A stretch of 64,000 nucleotides of DNA from Alloactinosynnema sp. L-07 (GTDB taxonomy: Bacteria > Actinomycetota > Actinomycetes > Mycobacteriales > Pseudonocardiaceae), in NCBI RefSeq assembly GCF_900070365.1, contig NZ_LN850107.1, positions 7,341,113 to 7,405,112 of the forward strand. The letters are read 5' to 3'. The translations under genes were made by a program, and so were the position numbers. Every line of letters begins with the position of its first letter. Position 1 is the first letter of the stretch. Below the pieces are notes generated by a model. The model did no database searches. It was not told the origin of the DNA and saw only the letters and a list, made by a program, of their open reading frames with translations. Of this stretch, positions 25,773-44,469 are shown piece by piece.

Positions 25773-26480
25773 CTAGGGGACCGAGCGGAAGCTCCCGCGC
25801 CGCAGCAACAGCCCGCAGACGATCATTCCGGTCGCGAAACCGCTGGTCGCGCCCACCGCGCCGCGCACGAACCCGACCTCGGCCCGCAAGTCCGGCCGGG
25901 CGACCGCCATCGCGTCGACAGCGGCGATCACGGCGAAAACCCCGGCGGCGATCAGGACAACGGCGGCCACCGACAGCGTCGGCCGCTTGCGCGGCAGCCT
26001 GCGACACCGCCGAACGACATGGACGAGCAGGACCCCGACGCCGACGAAGCTGAACGCGACCTGGAGGAAGAAGAACAGGGGCATGTCGGGCCACACGAAC
26101 CGCCGGAACATCGGGATGCGCTCGACGACGAACCCGTGGCTGTGGGTGAAGGCGTCCCACACCAGATGCGTGCTTATCCCGAGCGCCGCGGCGGCGATGG
26201 CGGGAATCGGTTTGGGCAGCGGTGCTCGGGCGAATCGACGGGGCGATAACGCCAGCGCGGCCTCTTGGGCGCAGTGGTGCCAGACAGCGGTCAAGATCAA
26301 CGCGAGCGGAATGGTGAGGATGAATCCGGGAATCGTGTGCGTGAATCCGGTGTCGAGCCTGCTGAGCCCGGCGAACTGCAGGAGATCCGGGGCCAGGGCG
26401 CCCGCCACCAGCGCGGAGGTGGGCAGGCGGGTGCGGAAGAACGGCAGGACGGCGGCCGGGTGGGCGAGGGTGAACGGCAT
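25773..26480 (-). CDS. DUF4184 family membrane protein
   Basis: This 235-residue protein starts MPFTLAHPAAVLPF, the hallmark N terminus of DUF4184. It has about six transmembrane helices with polar motifs GISTHLVWDAFTHSHGF and LSRLDTGFTHTIPG. The His/Asp positions resemble those of membrane metal-dependent hydrolases (YdjM/LrgB-like). Function is unknown. Confidence 0.85.
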   Translation of the reverse strand: MPFTLAHPAAVLPFFRTRLPTSALVAGALAPDLLQFAGLSRLDTGFTHTIPGFILTIPLALILTAVWHHCAQEAALALSPRRFARAPLPKPIPAIAAAALGISTHLVWDAFTHSHGFVVERIPMFRRFVWPDMPLFFFLQVAFSFVGVGVLLVHVVRRCRRLPRKRPTLSVAAVVLIAAGVFAVIAAVDAMAVARPDLRAEVGFVRGAVGATSGFATGMIVCGLLLRRGSFRSVP

Positions 26481-26587
26481 ATCCGCGATGGTCGCGGGGA
26501 AGTGTGGAGGATCGGTGCGGGGAACGGGGAGTTAGTGGTCGGTGTTTATGGTTTGGGCTGGAACGGGGTCGCGGGGGGAAAGCGCTA

Positions 26588-26782
26588 CTAGACCGGCGGG
26601 ATGATTCCCGCGAAGTGGCCGACGGTCTCACAGTGCGGGCACGGGCGGCCGTTGTCGACGGTCCGGGGGCTCCCGGCGATGATCGCCAGCTTCGGGTCGG
26701 CGACCATCCCGCCGCCGCCGCAGTACTGGCACACCGTGTGCACCTCGGTCGGGACCTCGAGGTCCTCGTCGTCCTCATCCAC
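26588..26782 (-). CDS. Small Cys4 zinc-ribbon-like protein (64 aa)
   Basis: The protein has an acidic start (DEDDEDLEVP), then CQYC and CPHC pairs 32 residues apart, which could bind one zinc ion. The GTG start at 26782 has AAGGAG 7 nt upstream. That ribosome site overlaps, on the other strand, the one for the divergent GH3 gene, so the two genes share a tight divergent promoter. The role is unknown. Confidence 0.65.
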   Translation of the reverse strand: MDEDDEDLEVPTEVHTVCQYCGGGGMVADPKLAIIAGSPRTVDNGRPCPHCETVGHFAGIIPPV

Positions 26783-26805
26783 GGGCTGCTCCTTCGGAGG
26801 TGATG

Positions 26806-27978
26806 GTGCGAGAATGCCACGTGCCCACGACTCGGCGGATCAGGCTGGTCCTGGCGGCGTTCGCCGTCGGCGCCGTCGCCGCGACCATGGCGCCGCCCGA
26901 CCGGGTGACCGGCTCGCCGGTCGCGCAGCAGCAGGTGCCCGCCGCCGTCTCCGCCTATCCGGGGTCGATGCTCTCAGCCCTGCGGCCCCGGCGCTGCCTC
27001 GGTCGGATCGCGGTCATGCCCACGCGGGCCCGGTTGGCGCAGCTGCTGGTCATCGGCGTCGACCCGGCCGACCCGGCGCAGGCGCTGGCCGCGGTGCGCG
27101 CCGAGCAGATCGGTGGCGTGTTCCTCGGCGGCAACGCCACGACCCTGCTGGTCGACCAGCGGCTCACCGAGGTCACCGCGGCGGCGACGCTGCCGCTGAC
27201 CGTCGCCGTGGATGACGAGGGCGGCCGGGTGCAGCGCGTCGACGCCCTCGACGGCGACCTGCCCAGCGCGCGCGAGATGACCGCGACGATGTCGGAGAGC
27301 CAGGTCCGCGAGCTGGCCAGGACCAGGGCCGACAAGATGCGGGCGCGCGGGGTCACCCTCGACTTCGCCCCCGTCGTCGACCTCACCGACGCGGGCGCCG
27401 GTCACGTGATCGGCGACCGCTCCTTCAGCGCCGATCCGGATACCGCCACCCGGTACGCGGGCGCCTTCGCCGCAGGCCTGCGCGACGGCGGGATGCTGCC
27501 GGTGCTCAAGCACTTCCCCGGCCACGGCCACGCGACCGGCGACTCGCACAAGACGACCGTCCGCACCCCGACGCTGGCCGACCTCGACGGCGACCTGCTG
27601 CCCTACCGCGAGCTGCCGAAGGCGGGCCCGGTCGCGGTGATGGTCGGCCACCTCGATGTGCCGGGCCTCACCGACGGGGTGCCCGCGACGCTGCACCCGG
27701 CCACCTACCGCCTGCTGCGTGAGGGCCTTGCCTTCGACGGCCTGACCGTCACCGACGACCTGGGCGGGATGAAGGCCGTCTCCGACCGCTACGACCTGCC
27801 CGAGGCCGTCCTGCAGTCCCTGCGCGCGGGTGTCGACATCCCCTTCTGGTCCTCTGGCGCCGACCGGCTGACCGAGGTACTCGACCGGCTGGAGACGGCG
27901 CTGCGCACCGGCGAGCTGACCCAGCCCCGGGTGACCGACGCCCTCGAACGGGTCATGATCGCCAAAGCCCTTTGCTAG
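26806..27978 (+). CDS. Glycoside hydrolase family 3 (NagZ-like beta-N-acetylhexosaminidase)
   Basis: This 390-residue protein has an N-terminal signal or anchor sequence ([19 protein letters not shown]). The GH3 domain shows [10 protein letters not shown], the NagZ-type [14 protein letters not shown] loop whose Asp-His dyad is the acid/base, and [11 protein letters not shown] with the nucleophile Asp. It would cleave GlcNAc from muropeptides or other glycans outside the membrane. GTG 26806 is chosen because GGAGG ends at 26800; GTG 26821 is an alternative. Its TAG stop shares the CTAG tetramer with the convergent mbtH stop. Confidence 0.87.
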   Translation: MRECHVPTTRRIRLVLAAFAVGAVAATMAPPDRVTGSPVAQQQVPAAVSAYPGSMLSALRPRRCLGRIAVMPTRARLAQLLVIGVDPADPAQALAAVRAEQIGGVFLGGNATTLLVDQRLTEVTAAATLPLTVAVDDEGGRVQRVDALDGDLPSAREMTATMSESQVRELARTRADKMRARGVTLDFAPVVDLTDAGAGHVIGDRSFSADPDTATRYAGAFAAGLRDGGMLPVLKHFPGHGHATGDSHKTTVRTPTLADLDGDLLPYRELPKAGPVAVMVGHLDVPGLTDGVPATLHPATYRLLREGLAFDGLTVTDDLGGMKAVSDRYDLPEAVLQSLRAGVDIPFWSSGADRLTEVLDRLETALRTGELTQPRVTDALERVMIAKALC

Positions 27979-28157
27979 GAATCCATGCGTTCGCGCAGGC
28001 TGCGCGGGCGCATGTCGGTCCACACCTCCTGGATGTGGGCCAGACACTCCTCCTTGGTGCCGCTGGTGCCCTCGTCGCGCCAGCCCATGGCGTTCTCCTT
28101 GTCCGCGGGCCAGATCGAGTACTGCTCCTCGTCGTTGACGACGACCTTGTAGATCAT
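27975..28157 (-). CDS. MbtH-like NRPS accessory protein
   Basis: This 60-residue protein contains [16 protein letters not shown] and a C-terminal [10 protein letters not shown], the MbtH family signature with its conserved Trp residues. MbtH proteins bind and activate NRPS adenylation domains. It follows the MT-C-A-PCP NRPS by 13 nt and is the last gene of the leftward operon, so it probably serves all three NRPS proteins. Confidence 0.95.
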   Translation of the reverse strand: MIYKVVVNDEEQYSIWPADKENAMGWRDEGTSGTKEECLAHIQEVWTDMRPRSLRERMDS

Positions 28158-28170
28158 GGTTGACTCCTGG

Positions 28171-31100
28171 TCAGTTCGGCGCCTGGGGCAGCGCGGCGGA
28201 CAGTGACGCGACCGTCGGGTTGTCGAAGATCAGTCTGAGTGACGCGGGGACTTTCAGCTCGGCGCGGATGCGGGTCATGACCTGGCCCGCCTTGATCGAG
28301 TGGCCGCCGAGCAGGAAGAAGTCGTCGTGCACGCCCAGCTCCGGGTTGCCGAGGACCTCCCGCCAGATCGCCCGCACGACCCGTTCGACCTCGGTCGTGG
28401 GCTCCGCGGCGACGGAATCGGACTGGGCCAGCGGGTCGGGCAGCGCGGACACGTCGAGCTTGCCGTTCGCGTTGACCGGCAGCGCCTCCATGGCCACCAG
28501 CACCGTGGGCACCAAGTAGTCCGGCAGTCGGGAACGCAGGGCGTCCAGCAGGTCGGCCATGGACGCAGCCGGGTCGAGCGGCACCACGTACCCGATGAGC
28601 TGGGCGTCGCGGACCTGCACGGTGACTTGCCTGACCGCGCCGGTCTCGCGCAGGCAGGCCTCGACCTCGCTCGGCTCGATCCGAAAGCCGCGGATCTTGA
28701 CCTGCCGGTCGGCCCGGCCGAGGCAGTCGATCCGGCCGTCGGCGCGGTACCGGCCCAGGTCACCCGTTCGGTACATCCGGGAACCCGGGGCGCCGAACGG
28801 GTCGGGCACGAACCGCTCGGCGGTGAGGTCCGGGCGACCCAGATAACCCCGGGCGACGCCGTCGCCGCCCAGGTAGATCTCGCCGACGAGGCCGGGGGCG
28901 GCCGGATGCAGGTCGGTGTCGAGCACGTAGGCCGTGCTGTTGGCGATGGGTCGCCCGATCGGGACGGTGTCGCCGACCTCGCCCGCCTCCCACGACAGGG
29001 CGAACGTCGTCGTCTCGGTCGGACCGTAGGCGTTGTGCACCGACGGCCCGCCGACCGACCGCAGCCGGGCGATCATCTCCGGGTCGGCCTGCTCGCCGCC
29101 GACGAGCAGCTGCCGCAGCCCGGCGAAGGTCTCCGGCGCCTCGCCCGCGAGCTGGCGGGCCAGGGACGTGGTCAGGAACATGAGGTCGACCTTGTTGTCC
29201 CGCAGGGTCTTCGCGAACGCGGGCGCCGACAGCAGGTCGTCCTTGGGCACGCCGACGATCCGGCCGCCCGCGCACAGCGGGCCCCAGATCTCGAACGTGG
29301 CCGCGTCGAAGGACAGGTTCGACACCTGAGCCACCGTGTCACCCGGTCCGAAGTGGACATAGTTCGTGTCCCGGACCAGCCGCACGATGTTGCGGTGGGT
29401 GACCCCCACGCCCTTGGGGGTGCCGGTCGACCCGGACGTGTACATCACGTACGCCAGGTTGTCCGGGTGCGGCGCCGACCCCGGCCGGGTCACCGGTCCC
29501 GGGACGCCGCCGTCGAGTGTCACCACGGTCGGCGCGGTGACCCGGTCGCGCAGGCTCTCATGCGCCACGACCACGGTGACCCCGCTGTCGGCGCACATGA
29601 ACTCCAGCCGCGCCGCCGGGTAGGCCGGGTCGAGCGGCACATACGCCCCGCCCGCCTTGAGCACCGCCAGCGCCGCGACCACCCAGTCCGCCCGGAACTC
29701 CAGGCACAGCCCGACCCTGGTCTCCGCGCCCACGCCCAGCGAGCGCAGGTGGTGTGCCAGCTGGTTGGCCCGCTCATCGAGCTCGCGATAGGTCAGACTC
29801 TCCGCGCCATAGACCGCCGCCACCGCCGACGGGGTCGCGTCGACCTGCCGCTGCACCAGCTCGACCAGACTCGTGTCGCGCGGGTAGTCGGTCGCGGTGT
29901 CGTTCCATTCGGTGACCGCGCGGGTGTAGTCGGCCTCCCGCAGCGTGGGCACGTTCGCCAGTCGCGCGTCGGGCTCGGCGCCGAGTCTGCCCGCCAGGTG
30001 CAGGAAGTGGTCGATCAGCCCGGTCATGTGGTCGCGGGTAAACAGCGCCGTGCGGTACTTGAGGTACCCGCGCATCCCGTCGCCCTCGTCGATGACCTGG
30101 ACCTCGATGTCGAACAGCGACTCCGTGCTCGTGCCATCGCCGAACGCGAACGTCACACCCTCCACAGTAGACGGAGCGGCGAGCGCGGGCGGGGCCGCGA
30201 AGGCGATCTGGAACACCGGGTGGATGCTCGCCGACCGGCTCGGCGAGAGCTGGTCGACCACGGCGGCGAAGGGCGGCCGCGCGTTGTCGAACGCGTCGAG
30301 CGCGGCGGACCGGACGGTGCCGAGCACGTCGGACCAGGTCGCCGCGTCGGCCAGGCGCAGGCGCAGCGGCACCATGTTGACCAGGCAGCCCACCAAGTCC
30401 TCGGTTCCCGGGTCGTCTCGACCCGCGACCGGGGTGCCGATGACCAGGTCCGAGGTCCCGCTGTAGCGACGCAGCAGCACGGCGAACGCGCTCATCAGGA
30501 CCATGAACGGGCTCGACCGCTGGGTCTTGGCCACCTCGCGCACCGCGGCCGACACCTCGTCGGGCACCGCGAACCGCACGACGTCGGCGGCCAGGCCGGG
30601 GTCGGCGGCGCTCGCGGCGAACGGCAGAGCGACCGGGTCCGGCAGGTCGGCGAGCTCCGCGCGCCAGTGCGCCAGTTCGAGCTCGTGCGACCCGGCTGGG
30701 CGCTGGGCGAAGGCGGAGTAGCGCAGCTCCTCGACGTGGCCGTCGGGGTCGGCGTAGCCGTCGAGCAGGTCCCGCTGCAGCAGGGTCAGCGAGTAGCCGT
30801 CGACGGCGATGTGGTGGGCCACGACGATCAACTCGTGCTCGTCGTCGGCCAGCCTGGCCAGCGTCACCCGCAGCGGCGGGCCGTTGACCAGGTCGAACGG
30901 CGTGCGCAGTTCCTTGTCCCGCAACGCTTCCAGCGCCGACTCGCCCTGGCCGGTCAGGTCGAGCTCGCGCAGTGTCGGCGCCACGGCGGTGAGCTGGGCG
31001 ACGTCACCGGGGTAGACCGTCCGCAGCGACTCGTGCCTGCGCACACACCGGGCCAGCGAGCCGCGCAGCGCGTCGAGGTCGAGCGGTCCGGTGATCCGGG

Positions 31101-32193
31101 CGTAGAGCGGCACGTTGTGCCAGGTGGAGCCGGGGAACAGCCGGTCGAAGGTGAGCATCTGCCGCTGCGCGACGGTCGGCTGCCACACGCGCGACTCCTC
31201 CTTCGTCGCGGTGAAGAGCCGGAAGGTCGGCGCGGAGGCGATCCCGGCCGACCCCAGCGCGCCGAATCCGGCCTCGGCCAGCAGGTCCCCCAGGGCGGGC
31301 GCGTCGTAGATCTGGCCGCCCTGGGTGTGGAACAGGTTGAGACTGAACATCGGCACCCACGCCGCGCCGGTCCCGCCCGCCTCGGGCGGAACGTCGGTGG
31401 TCTCCTCCAGGATCAGCACCGTGCCGCCGGGTCGGACCGCCCGGCCGACCCGCAGCAGCAGGTCGCGGGCGCGGTCGGGGGACAGGCAGTGCACGACGTT
31501 GAACAGCAGCACGATGTCGTATTCGGACCCGAGATCGTCGCTGAGCCAGTCGGCCTCGCGGAAGTCGATCCGGTCGCCCAGATCCTCTGGCCTGGCACCG
31601 GGCAGGTCGACGACGGTGACGTGCAGGTCCGGGTTGGCGTCGCGGAAGGCCCGCGCGTACCGGCCGTGGCCGCCGCCGACGTCGAGCAGCCGCCGGGCGG
31701 CGGGCTGGGCCAGCGGCAGTTCCGGGACGATGGCGTCGGCCAGTTCGCCGAGCATGGCTTGGAACTCGGCCAGCGCGTCGGGGTTGTCGGTCATCCAGCC
31801 GTAGAAGTCGACCGCGGGCTTCCCGTCCATAATGGACCGTTCGAGCTCGGCCCACTGGTCGAACAGCACGCGGTGCCAGAACGAGAAGACGGTGCCGTAG
31901 CCGGTGGACAGCCACTTCGCGCCGGGTGCGGCCCGGTAGCCCGCGGCGTCGCGCTCGGCGTAGGAGAACCCGACGAGGGCGTCGAGCAGGATCCGGGTGC
32001 CGCGCGGGTCGGCGGACACGGCCGCGGCGATGTCGTCGGCGGCCCGCGGTTCGTCGGTGAGCTGGGCGAGGATCCCCAACCGTTGGGCGGCGCCCGCGAC
32101 GCGGTAGGACAGGGCGTGCAGGACGTCCAGATGCGGTCCGGGTGCTTCGTTGTCGGTGAACGCGCGCTGTTCAGCCTGCGGCAAGTTCAGCAT
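28171..32193 (-). CDS. NRPS: methyltransferase–C–A–PCP
   Basis: This 1340-residue protein has an N-terminal SAM-dependent methyltransferase (about 1–335, [17 protein letters not shown]) of the small-molecule O-methyltransferase type. A condensation domain (about 345–770, HHIAVDG), an adenylation domain (about 790–1250, [11 protein letters not shown] near 917) and a PCP (LGGHSIKAG, Ser near 1297) follow. My hand-aligned specificity code is D-A-F-L-L-G-A-T-F-K, closest to codes for branched aliphatic residues (Val/Ile type). An O-methyltransferase-like domain placed before C, instead of inside A, is unusual. The start overlaps the MFS gene by 23 nt. There is no thioesterase. Confidence 0.9.
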   Translation of the reverse strand: MLNLPQAEQRAFTDNEAPGPHLDVLHALSYRVAGAAQRLGILAQLTDEPRAADDIAAAVSADPRGTRILLDALVGFSYAERDAAGYRAAPGAKWLSTGYGTVFSFWHRVLFDQWAELERSIMDGKPAVDFYGWMTDNPDALAEFQAMLGELADAIVPELPLAQPAARRLLDVGGGHGRYARAFRDANPDLHVTVVDLPGARPEDLGDRIDFREADWLSDDLGSEYDIVLLFNVVHCLSPDRARDLLLRVGRAVRPGGTVLILEETTDVPPEAGGTGAAWVPMFSLNLFHTQGGQIYDAPALGDLLAEAGFGALGSAGIASAPTFRLFTATKEESRVWQPTVAQRQMLTFDRLFPGSTWHNVPLYARITGPLDLDALRGSLARCVRRHESLRTVYPGDVAQLTAVAPTLRELDLTGQGESALEALRDKELRTPFDLVNGPPLRVTLARLADDEHELIVVAHHIAVDGYSLTLLQRDLLDGYADPDGHVEELRYSAFAQRPAGSHELELAHWRAELADLPDPVALPFAASAADPGLAADVVRFAVPDEVSAAVREVAKTQRSSPFMVLMSAFAVLLRRYSGTSDLVIGTPVAGRDDPGTEDLVGCLVNMVPLRLRLADAATWSDVLGTVRSAALDAFDNARPPFAAVVDQLSPSRSASIHPVFQIAFAAPPALAAPSTVEGVTFAFGDGTSTESLFDIEVQVIDEGDGMRGYLKYRTALFTRDHMTGLIDHFLHLAGRLGAEPDARLANVPTLREADYTRAVTEWNDTATDYPRDTSLVELVQRQVDATPSAVAAVYGAESLTYRELDERANQLAHHLRSLGVGAETRVGLCLEFRADWVVAALAVLKAGGAYVPLDPAYPAARLEFMCADSGVTVVVAHESLRDRVTAPTVVTLDGGVPGPVTRPGSAPHPDNLAYVMYTSGSTGTPKGVGVTHRNIVRLVRDTNYVHFGPGDTVAQVSNLSFDAATFEIWGPLCAGGRIVGVPKDDLLSAPAFAKTLRDNKVDLMFLTTSLARQLAGEAPETFAGLRQLLVGGEQADPEMIARLRSVGGPSVHNAYGPTETTTFALSWEAGEVGDTVPIGRPIANSTAYVLDTDLHPAAPGLVGEIYLGGDGVARGYLGRPDLTAERFVPDPFGAPGSRMYRTGDLGRYRADGRIDCLGRADRQVKIRGFRIEPSEVEACLRETGAVRQVTVQVRDAQLIGYVVPLDPAASMADLLDALRSRLPDYLVPTVLVAMEALPVNANGKLDVSALPDPLAQSDSVAAEPTTEVERVVRAIWREVLGNPELGVHDDFFLLGGHSIKAGQVMTRIRAELKVPASLRLIFDNPTVASLSAALPQAPN

Positions 32194-33540
32194 CGGTCTC
32201 CCCCTTCACTTCGGTGCTGTGCAGCAGGTCTGGCAGGTCATCGATGCCCCGCAGCGTGGGCGACGCGGCGGCGAGCGCGGCCAGGCCGACCAGCACGGCG
32301 CCGGTGATGACGAAGACGAGCGCGATGCCCCGGCCGGGGCCCGTGCCGATCATGGCGCCGACGCTGTCGGCCAGCGCGCCGCCGGGGGCGAGCATGGGCT
32401 CGAAGACCTGGTCGGCCAGCGGTCCGGCGATGGCGAAGGCGAGCGCGGTCGCGCCCTGCGACACCATCCGCGCGCTCGCCATGACCCGGCCCAGGGTGTT
32501 CGGGGCGACCTTGGTCTGCAGCAGCGACATCGTGCAGCCGGTGATCACCGGCAGGGTGAACAGGAACGCGGGCGCGAGGATCCCGATGAGCAGCGGCGAC
32601 GGCGACAGCGAGTGCGCGGCCAGCGCGACACCGCCGATGGCGAGGAACCCGGAGACGCCGGTGACCCGCCGCTTCGGCCCGCCCCACACGCTCATCGCGA
32701 GGCTGCCGAGCAGCATGCCCGCGCCACCGGCGAACATCAGCACACCCAGGGTGGCGGGGCCGGTGAAGGTCAGGATCAGCGGCTGCACGAGCACCCCGGC
32801 CAGCCCGAACGCGAAGTCGAACGCGCCGAGCACGACCAGCAGCGTCAGCAGTCCGCGCCGGGACGCCAGTTCGGTCCAGCCGCCGCGCAGTTCGGCCAGC
32901 GCGCCTGCGCGTTCGGCGGCCTCGACCGGGGTCGGCCTGGTGGCCCGCGTAGGGAGGCTCAGCGCGAGCGTGATCGCGACGGCGACCCCGTAGGTGGCCA
33001 GGTCGATCAGCACGACGCCGCGCAGGCCGATCGTGGCCAGCAGCCCGCCCGCGGCCAGGGGCGCGGCGATCTGGACCGCCATGCCCGCCTGGGCCAGCCC
33101 GTTGGCCCGGCTCAGGTGCTGTTCGGGAACGAGCAGCGGCAGCATGGTGGTGAAGGTGACCATGCGGAACGTCGAGCACATCGCGGTGACGGCGGTGATC
33201 GGGTAGACCTGCCAGACCTGCAGGTCACCCGCGTTGACCAGCACCAGCAGAACCCCGGTGGCGACTGCGGCGACGACGTCGCTGGCGATGAGCGTCATCC
33301 GTCGGTCGAGGCGGTCGGCCACGGCCCCGGCCAGCGGCGCCACGGCGATCGCCGCGACGGCCTCGACCAGCATGATCAGGCTGAACTGGGTGGCCGAGCC
33401 GGTGAGCTGGTAGACCCACACGCCGAGAACGAATCCGGTGATGGCCGTGCCCGCCAGGGAGACGATCTGCCCCAGCCAGATGGCCACGAACCGGCCGAGT
33501 CCTTCGCCTGCCTCCCGAGTTCCTGGGTCTCGCTGGGCCA

Positions 33541-33541
<1 letters not shown>
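32171..33541 (-). CDS. MFS exporter of the NRPS cluster (EntS-like)
   Basis: This 456-residue, 12-helix protein starts at ATG 33541, which overlaps the stop of the NRPS-reductase gene (TGATG type). GAVADRLDRRMTL is the MFS loop 2-3 motif. The layout resembles EntS/macrolide-type exporters often found with NRPS genes, so it probably exports the product and gives self-resistance (inference). It lies inside the operon between two NRPS genes. Confidence 0.87.
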
Positions 33542-41206
<7,665 letters not shown>

Positions 41207-41210
<4 letters not shown>

Positions 41211-41893
41211 CGGGACCCCACTTCCACGCCGCCGCCGACGAGCGCGTGCACCATCGCCTCGCGCACCGTCGCGGGCACCTGGCTGGCGAACTGCCGCAGG
41301 TAGGCCAGCGCGTGGTCGCGGTCGTCGCGCAGGAACGGGAAGTCCGTCGGCACCATGTGCCGCACCGCCAGCAGCGGCACCGGGCTGCTCAGCGGCCGGA
41401 AGTCCGGATTCCACAGTCCGCCCTTGTCCGGCGGTCCGTCGTGGAACTCGCCGATCATCAGGCCGCGCTCGACGTAGTCCTTCTTGAGCGCGTCCTGCGA
41501 GCCGTCGATCATCGCGTCGACGTCGCCGGGAAACAGGTCCGGGAACAGCACCAGGATCGTGGTCAGCTGCGAAGCGGGCTGCGTGCGGGGAGCCAGCTCC
41601 AGGAACCAGTCGCGGTAGGGGAGCAGCGCCGCGGCCACCTCGACCGGATCCTGCGGACGGCCGGGGTAGACCGTCAGGTAGAACTTGCGCCGGTCGATCG
41701 AGGCCTGGACGAACGGGCACACGCTTCCCTTGCGCCCCAGGCTTTCGTGCGGCCTGGTCAGGTACTGGCGGGCCCAGTCGAGGATGGTGCGCAGGTGGGC
41801 GCGGTACGGGGCGAACTCGACGGGGAGCAGGTCGTGCTCGATGTCGTCGACCTCGAGGAGGACTCTGGCGGGGTCTGTCGGACTGGTCAGCAT
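41207..41893 (-). CDS. NRPS-cluster protein of unknown function, DUF6875-like
   Basis: This 228-residue soluble protein has the block YLTRPHESLGRKGSVCPFVQ near residues 45–65 and later LTTILVLFPD and FPFLRDDRDHALAYLRQF. From memory this matches the DUF6875 domain seen in secondary-metabolite loci. No catalytic motif is evident apart from the conserved Cys-Pro-Phe and His/Arg residues. It lies between the hydroxylase and the first NRPS and overlaps the latter by 4 nt, so it probably takes part in building or loading the starter unit (inference). Confidence 0.7.
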
Positions 41894-41895
41894 GG

Positions 41896-43266
41896 TTACT
41901 TCCCCTTGACGCGACGGGCCAGGTGGCGGACCAAGGCGGTGCCCGCGGCGGCCGTGCCGGTGGCCACCGCGCAGGCCACCCACGCGAGCGTGGTGTTCTG
42001 CCTGCGCGAGCGGCGCAGCGCGTCCGCGTAAGGCGTCGTGGTGTGCGAGATCATCGTGTAGAGCGGAACCCACCGGTCGCCGAGCACCTTGTTCAGCGCC
42101 AGGTCGGCCTTCTTGCGGGCGAGGAACAGCGGCGAGGCGAGCCGGTCTCGCAACTCGATGAAATTCTCCGCGGAAAGATCGGCCAGCACATCGGTGTTCG
42201 CCTTGCGAATCTGTTGGTACTCGGCGAAAGCGGCGCCCCAGTCGGCCGGATGGCGGTCGAGGCACTGGTCGAGGGTCACGCAGTCCTCGAAGGCGGAGTT
42301 CATGCCCTGGCCGTAGAACGGGTACACCGCGTGGCACGCGTCGCCGAGCAGCGCGACCCGGTCGCCGAAGTGCCACGGCGCGGTCCGCACGGTGACCAGG
42401 TGGCCGACCGGCTGGCTGAGGAACTGGTCGACCACGTCGGGCACCAGGTCGAGCAGGTCGGGGAACCGGCGGGTCAGCAACTCGTCCACCGACTCGCGGG
42501 TGCGCAGGGTGGCGAAGCTGTCCGGACCCGCCAGCGGCAGGAAGATCGTCCCGGTGAGCGAGCGGTCGGCGTTGGGGTGGGCGACGATGAGGCCGCTGTC
42601 GGCGGGCCAGACGTGCAGCGCCTCCGGGTCGGTGCGCTGGTCGCCCGCCCCGCCCGCCTTGATCGACAGTTCCTTGTAGCCCCAGGGCAGGAACTCCTGG
42701 TGGTAGTCGGCGGGCTCGCCACGCTGCATCTGGGCGCGGACGGTGGAGAACGCGCCGTCGGCGCCGATGACGGTCTGGGTCAGCACCCGCTGTTCGCCGT
42801 CGGCGCCGTGGAAGCGCAGGTCGACCGGGGCGTGGTCGTCGCCTTTGGTCAGCGCGGTGAGCTTGGTGTCGAACTCGAAGGTCACCGACGGCAGCGCCTC
42901 GGCGGCGTCGAGCAGCACGACGTTGAGGTCGTGGCGCAGCACCGACCGCAGGATCTGGTCGTCGCTGGTGCCGTAGAGGTGGTAGCCGAGGTCGCCGTCC
43001 GGCAGGTGCACGACCCGCCCCCGCATCGGCGCCGCGTGGGCGAGCACGTGGTCGAGGAGCCCGGCGTGGCGCAGGGCGGTGATGCCGCGCTGCGACAGTC
43101 CCAGATTGATGGACCGGCCGTGATCGGCCAGGTTGACCCGTGGGTCCGGACGCCGTTCGAACACCCGCACGCGGCAGCCGCGCTGGGCGAGGAGAACGGC
43201 CATGAGGCACCCAGAAAGTCCCGCGCCGACGACGACGACGTCTCGGTCGGATAAACCCGCACCCAC
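41896..43266 (-). CDS. Kynurenine 3-monooxygenase-like FAD hydroxylase
   Basis: This 456-residue protein has the FAD Rossmann motif VVGAGLSG (about 12–19), NLADHGRSINLGLSQRG (KMO-type, instead of a generic aromatic hydroxylase), and the second FAD motif LLGDACHAVYPFYGQGMN. A C-terminal hydrophobic helix and basic tail follow, as in KMO. It would hydroxylate kynurenine or a similar aryl amine at position 3. As first gene of the operon it suggests a 3-hydroxykynurenine or 3-hydroxyanthranilate-derived unit, but no kynureninase is present here. Codon 5 is TTA (43252-43254), rare in these genomes. Confidence 0.85.
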   Translation of the reverse strand: MGAGLSDRDVVVVGAGLSGCLMAVLLAQRGCRVRVFERRPDPRVNLADHGRSINLGLSQRGITALRHAGLLDHVLAHAAPMRGRVVHLPDGDLGYHLYGTSDDQILRSVLRHDLNVVLLDAAEALPSVTFEFDTKLTALTKGDDHAPVDLRFHGADGEQRVLTQTVIGADGAFSTVRAQMQRGEPADYHQEFLPWGYKELSIKAGGAGDQRTDPEALHVWPADSGLIVAHPNADRSLTGTIFLPLAGPDSFATLRTRESVDELLTRRFPDLLDLVPDVVDQFLSQPVGHLVTVRTAPWHFGDRVALLGDACHAVYPFYGQGMNSAFEDCVTLDQCLDRHPADWGAAFAEYQQIRKANTDVLADLSAENFIELRDRLASPLFLARKKADLALNKVLGDRWVPLYTMISHTTTPYADALRRSRRQNTTLAWVACAVATGTAAAGTALVRHLARRVKGK

Positions 43267-43725
43267 CTACGTCTACCCCTTTCGAGACAACTCAAACCGG
43301 CATCCCACCCAGGCGAGGCCCAGCCGCGCGACGACTATCGCCACGAGATTCGGGAGTTTCGCCTGCAGCTAGGACGCGCCAACCGGGTCCAGGTTCACCC
43401 GGAGAGTATCCATGATGGACAGAGGTTCGGATTGGTCCGACGCATCGAACCTGATTCCTCTCTTTGGCGTAGCGATTGGTCGCCGTCGCCGGAAGAGAAG
43501 TGCGCGCGACCAAAGTCCACGTACATGACCTGGGAAAGTTCGCTCGTTTGGCCTAGCCGGTTAGGGGTATTAAGGGTTGGCCACTCGAATGGAGCAGTAT
43601 CTGGGAACGCGGGAACGAGTGGATTCGGACGGTGTGTTCCGGCGGGCTCGCCGCGGCCTTACACTCCGCGGATCAATTCATTGTGAACCTTTGTGGAATG
43701 ACCGTTTGATCCATAGTGGACGGAC
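43267..43725. promoter_or_regulatory. 459-bp upstream region of the NRPS operon
   Basis: No gene is visible. The region is noticeably less GC-rich than its surroundings, as expected for a control region. It holds the FadR-like palindrome at 43423-43452 and two copies of the dispersed motif TCCA-N3-TGGA (43409-43419 and 43710-43720). A start site for the leftward operon probably lies here. Confidence 0.6.
43423..43452. promoter_or_regulatory. Candidate FadR/GntR operator
   Basis: A 30-bp palindrome has perfect 7-bp arms AGGTTCG/CGAACCT around a centre ATTGGTCCGACGCAT. The centre resembles the FadR-group operator (TGGTCnGACC). It lies about 160 bp upstream of the hydroxylase start and downstream of the GntR gene, so control by that regulator is likely but inferred. 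Confidence 0.6.
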
Positions 43726-44469
43726 TTAGTCCAGCAAGGACACTCTGGCGAGGCTGATACGGCGGCGGACCGGCGCGTAGTGCTCGGTGACGGCGACCAT
43801 GAACGCGGTGACGTCGCCGGAGCGGGCCGCGCGGGCCATGTCGCGGTGCACCTCGACGGAATCGATCTCGTCCTCGACCGTGATCACCCGCCGCAGGTGC
43901 GGGGCGACGCCGCGGTAGACCTCCCAGAACGCGCCGGAGAGCTGGCTGATCAACTCGTTGCCCAGCGGACGCACGAGCAGGGCGTGGAACTCCCGACAGG
44001 TCTCGACGAACCCGTCGTCGTGCCCGCCGCGGGCGGCCATGTCGGCGACCAGTCCGTCGAGGGCGTCGAGGTGCTCCGGGGTCAGCGCGTCGGTGATCCG
44101 GTCGGCCAGGCCGCGCTCGATCAGCTCGCGCGCGTCGATGAGGTCGGACAGCGCCTGGAAGTCGTCGGGGCTGAGCAGGCCGCGGAAGGTCAGGCTCTCG
44201 ACCAGAGCCGACAGGCTCAGCTTGCCGACATAGGTGCCGTGCCCGTGCCGAACCTCGACGATGTCGAGCGCGTTGAGCGTCTTGATCGCCTCGCGGATGC
44301 TCGACCGGCTCACGCCAAGGGCCACGCACAGCTCGGTCTCGGTCGGCAGCGCGTCGCCCGGCCGAAGCTCGTTCTCCAGGATGAAGTCCTTGATGCGCTC
44401 GGTGACCTGGTGGCGCAGTGTGCGACCAGCCTGCGCCGCGGCCGCACTGAAGATCTGGGAACCGGTCAC
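43726..44469 (-). CDS. GntR-family regulator, FadR subgroup
   Basis: This 247-residue protein has a winged helix-turn-helix at about 15–82 (LRHQVTERIKDFILENELRPGDALPTETEL, then GVSRSSIREAIKTL). An all-helical FCD domain follows (about 100–235), with metal/ligand residues in DLIDARELIERGLADRI and REFHALLV. FCD regulators bind organic acids or fatty acyl ligands. Its place just upstream of the NRPS operon, with a FadR-like site in between, makes it the probable pathway regulator. Confidence 0.9.
   Translation of the reverse strand: MTGSQIFSAAAAQAGRTLRHQVTERIKDFILENELRPGDALPTETELCVALGVSRSSIREAIKTLNALDIVEVRHGHGTYVGKLSLSALVESLTFRGLLSPDDFQALSDLIDARELIERGLADRITDALTPEHLDALDGLVADMAARGGHDDGFVETCREFHALLVRPLGNELISQLSGAFWEVYRGVAPHLRRVITVEDEIDSVEVHRDMARAARSGDVTAFMVAVTEHYAPVRRRISLARVSLLD

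Noticed and set aside
28300..32307. 1335-aa open frame antisense to the MT-C-A-PCP NRPS
   Set aside because: It is a high-GC shadow of a clear NRPS gene; its composition (Arg/Gly/Asp-rich) shows no domains.
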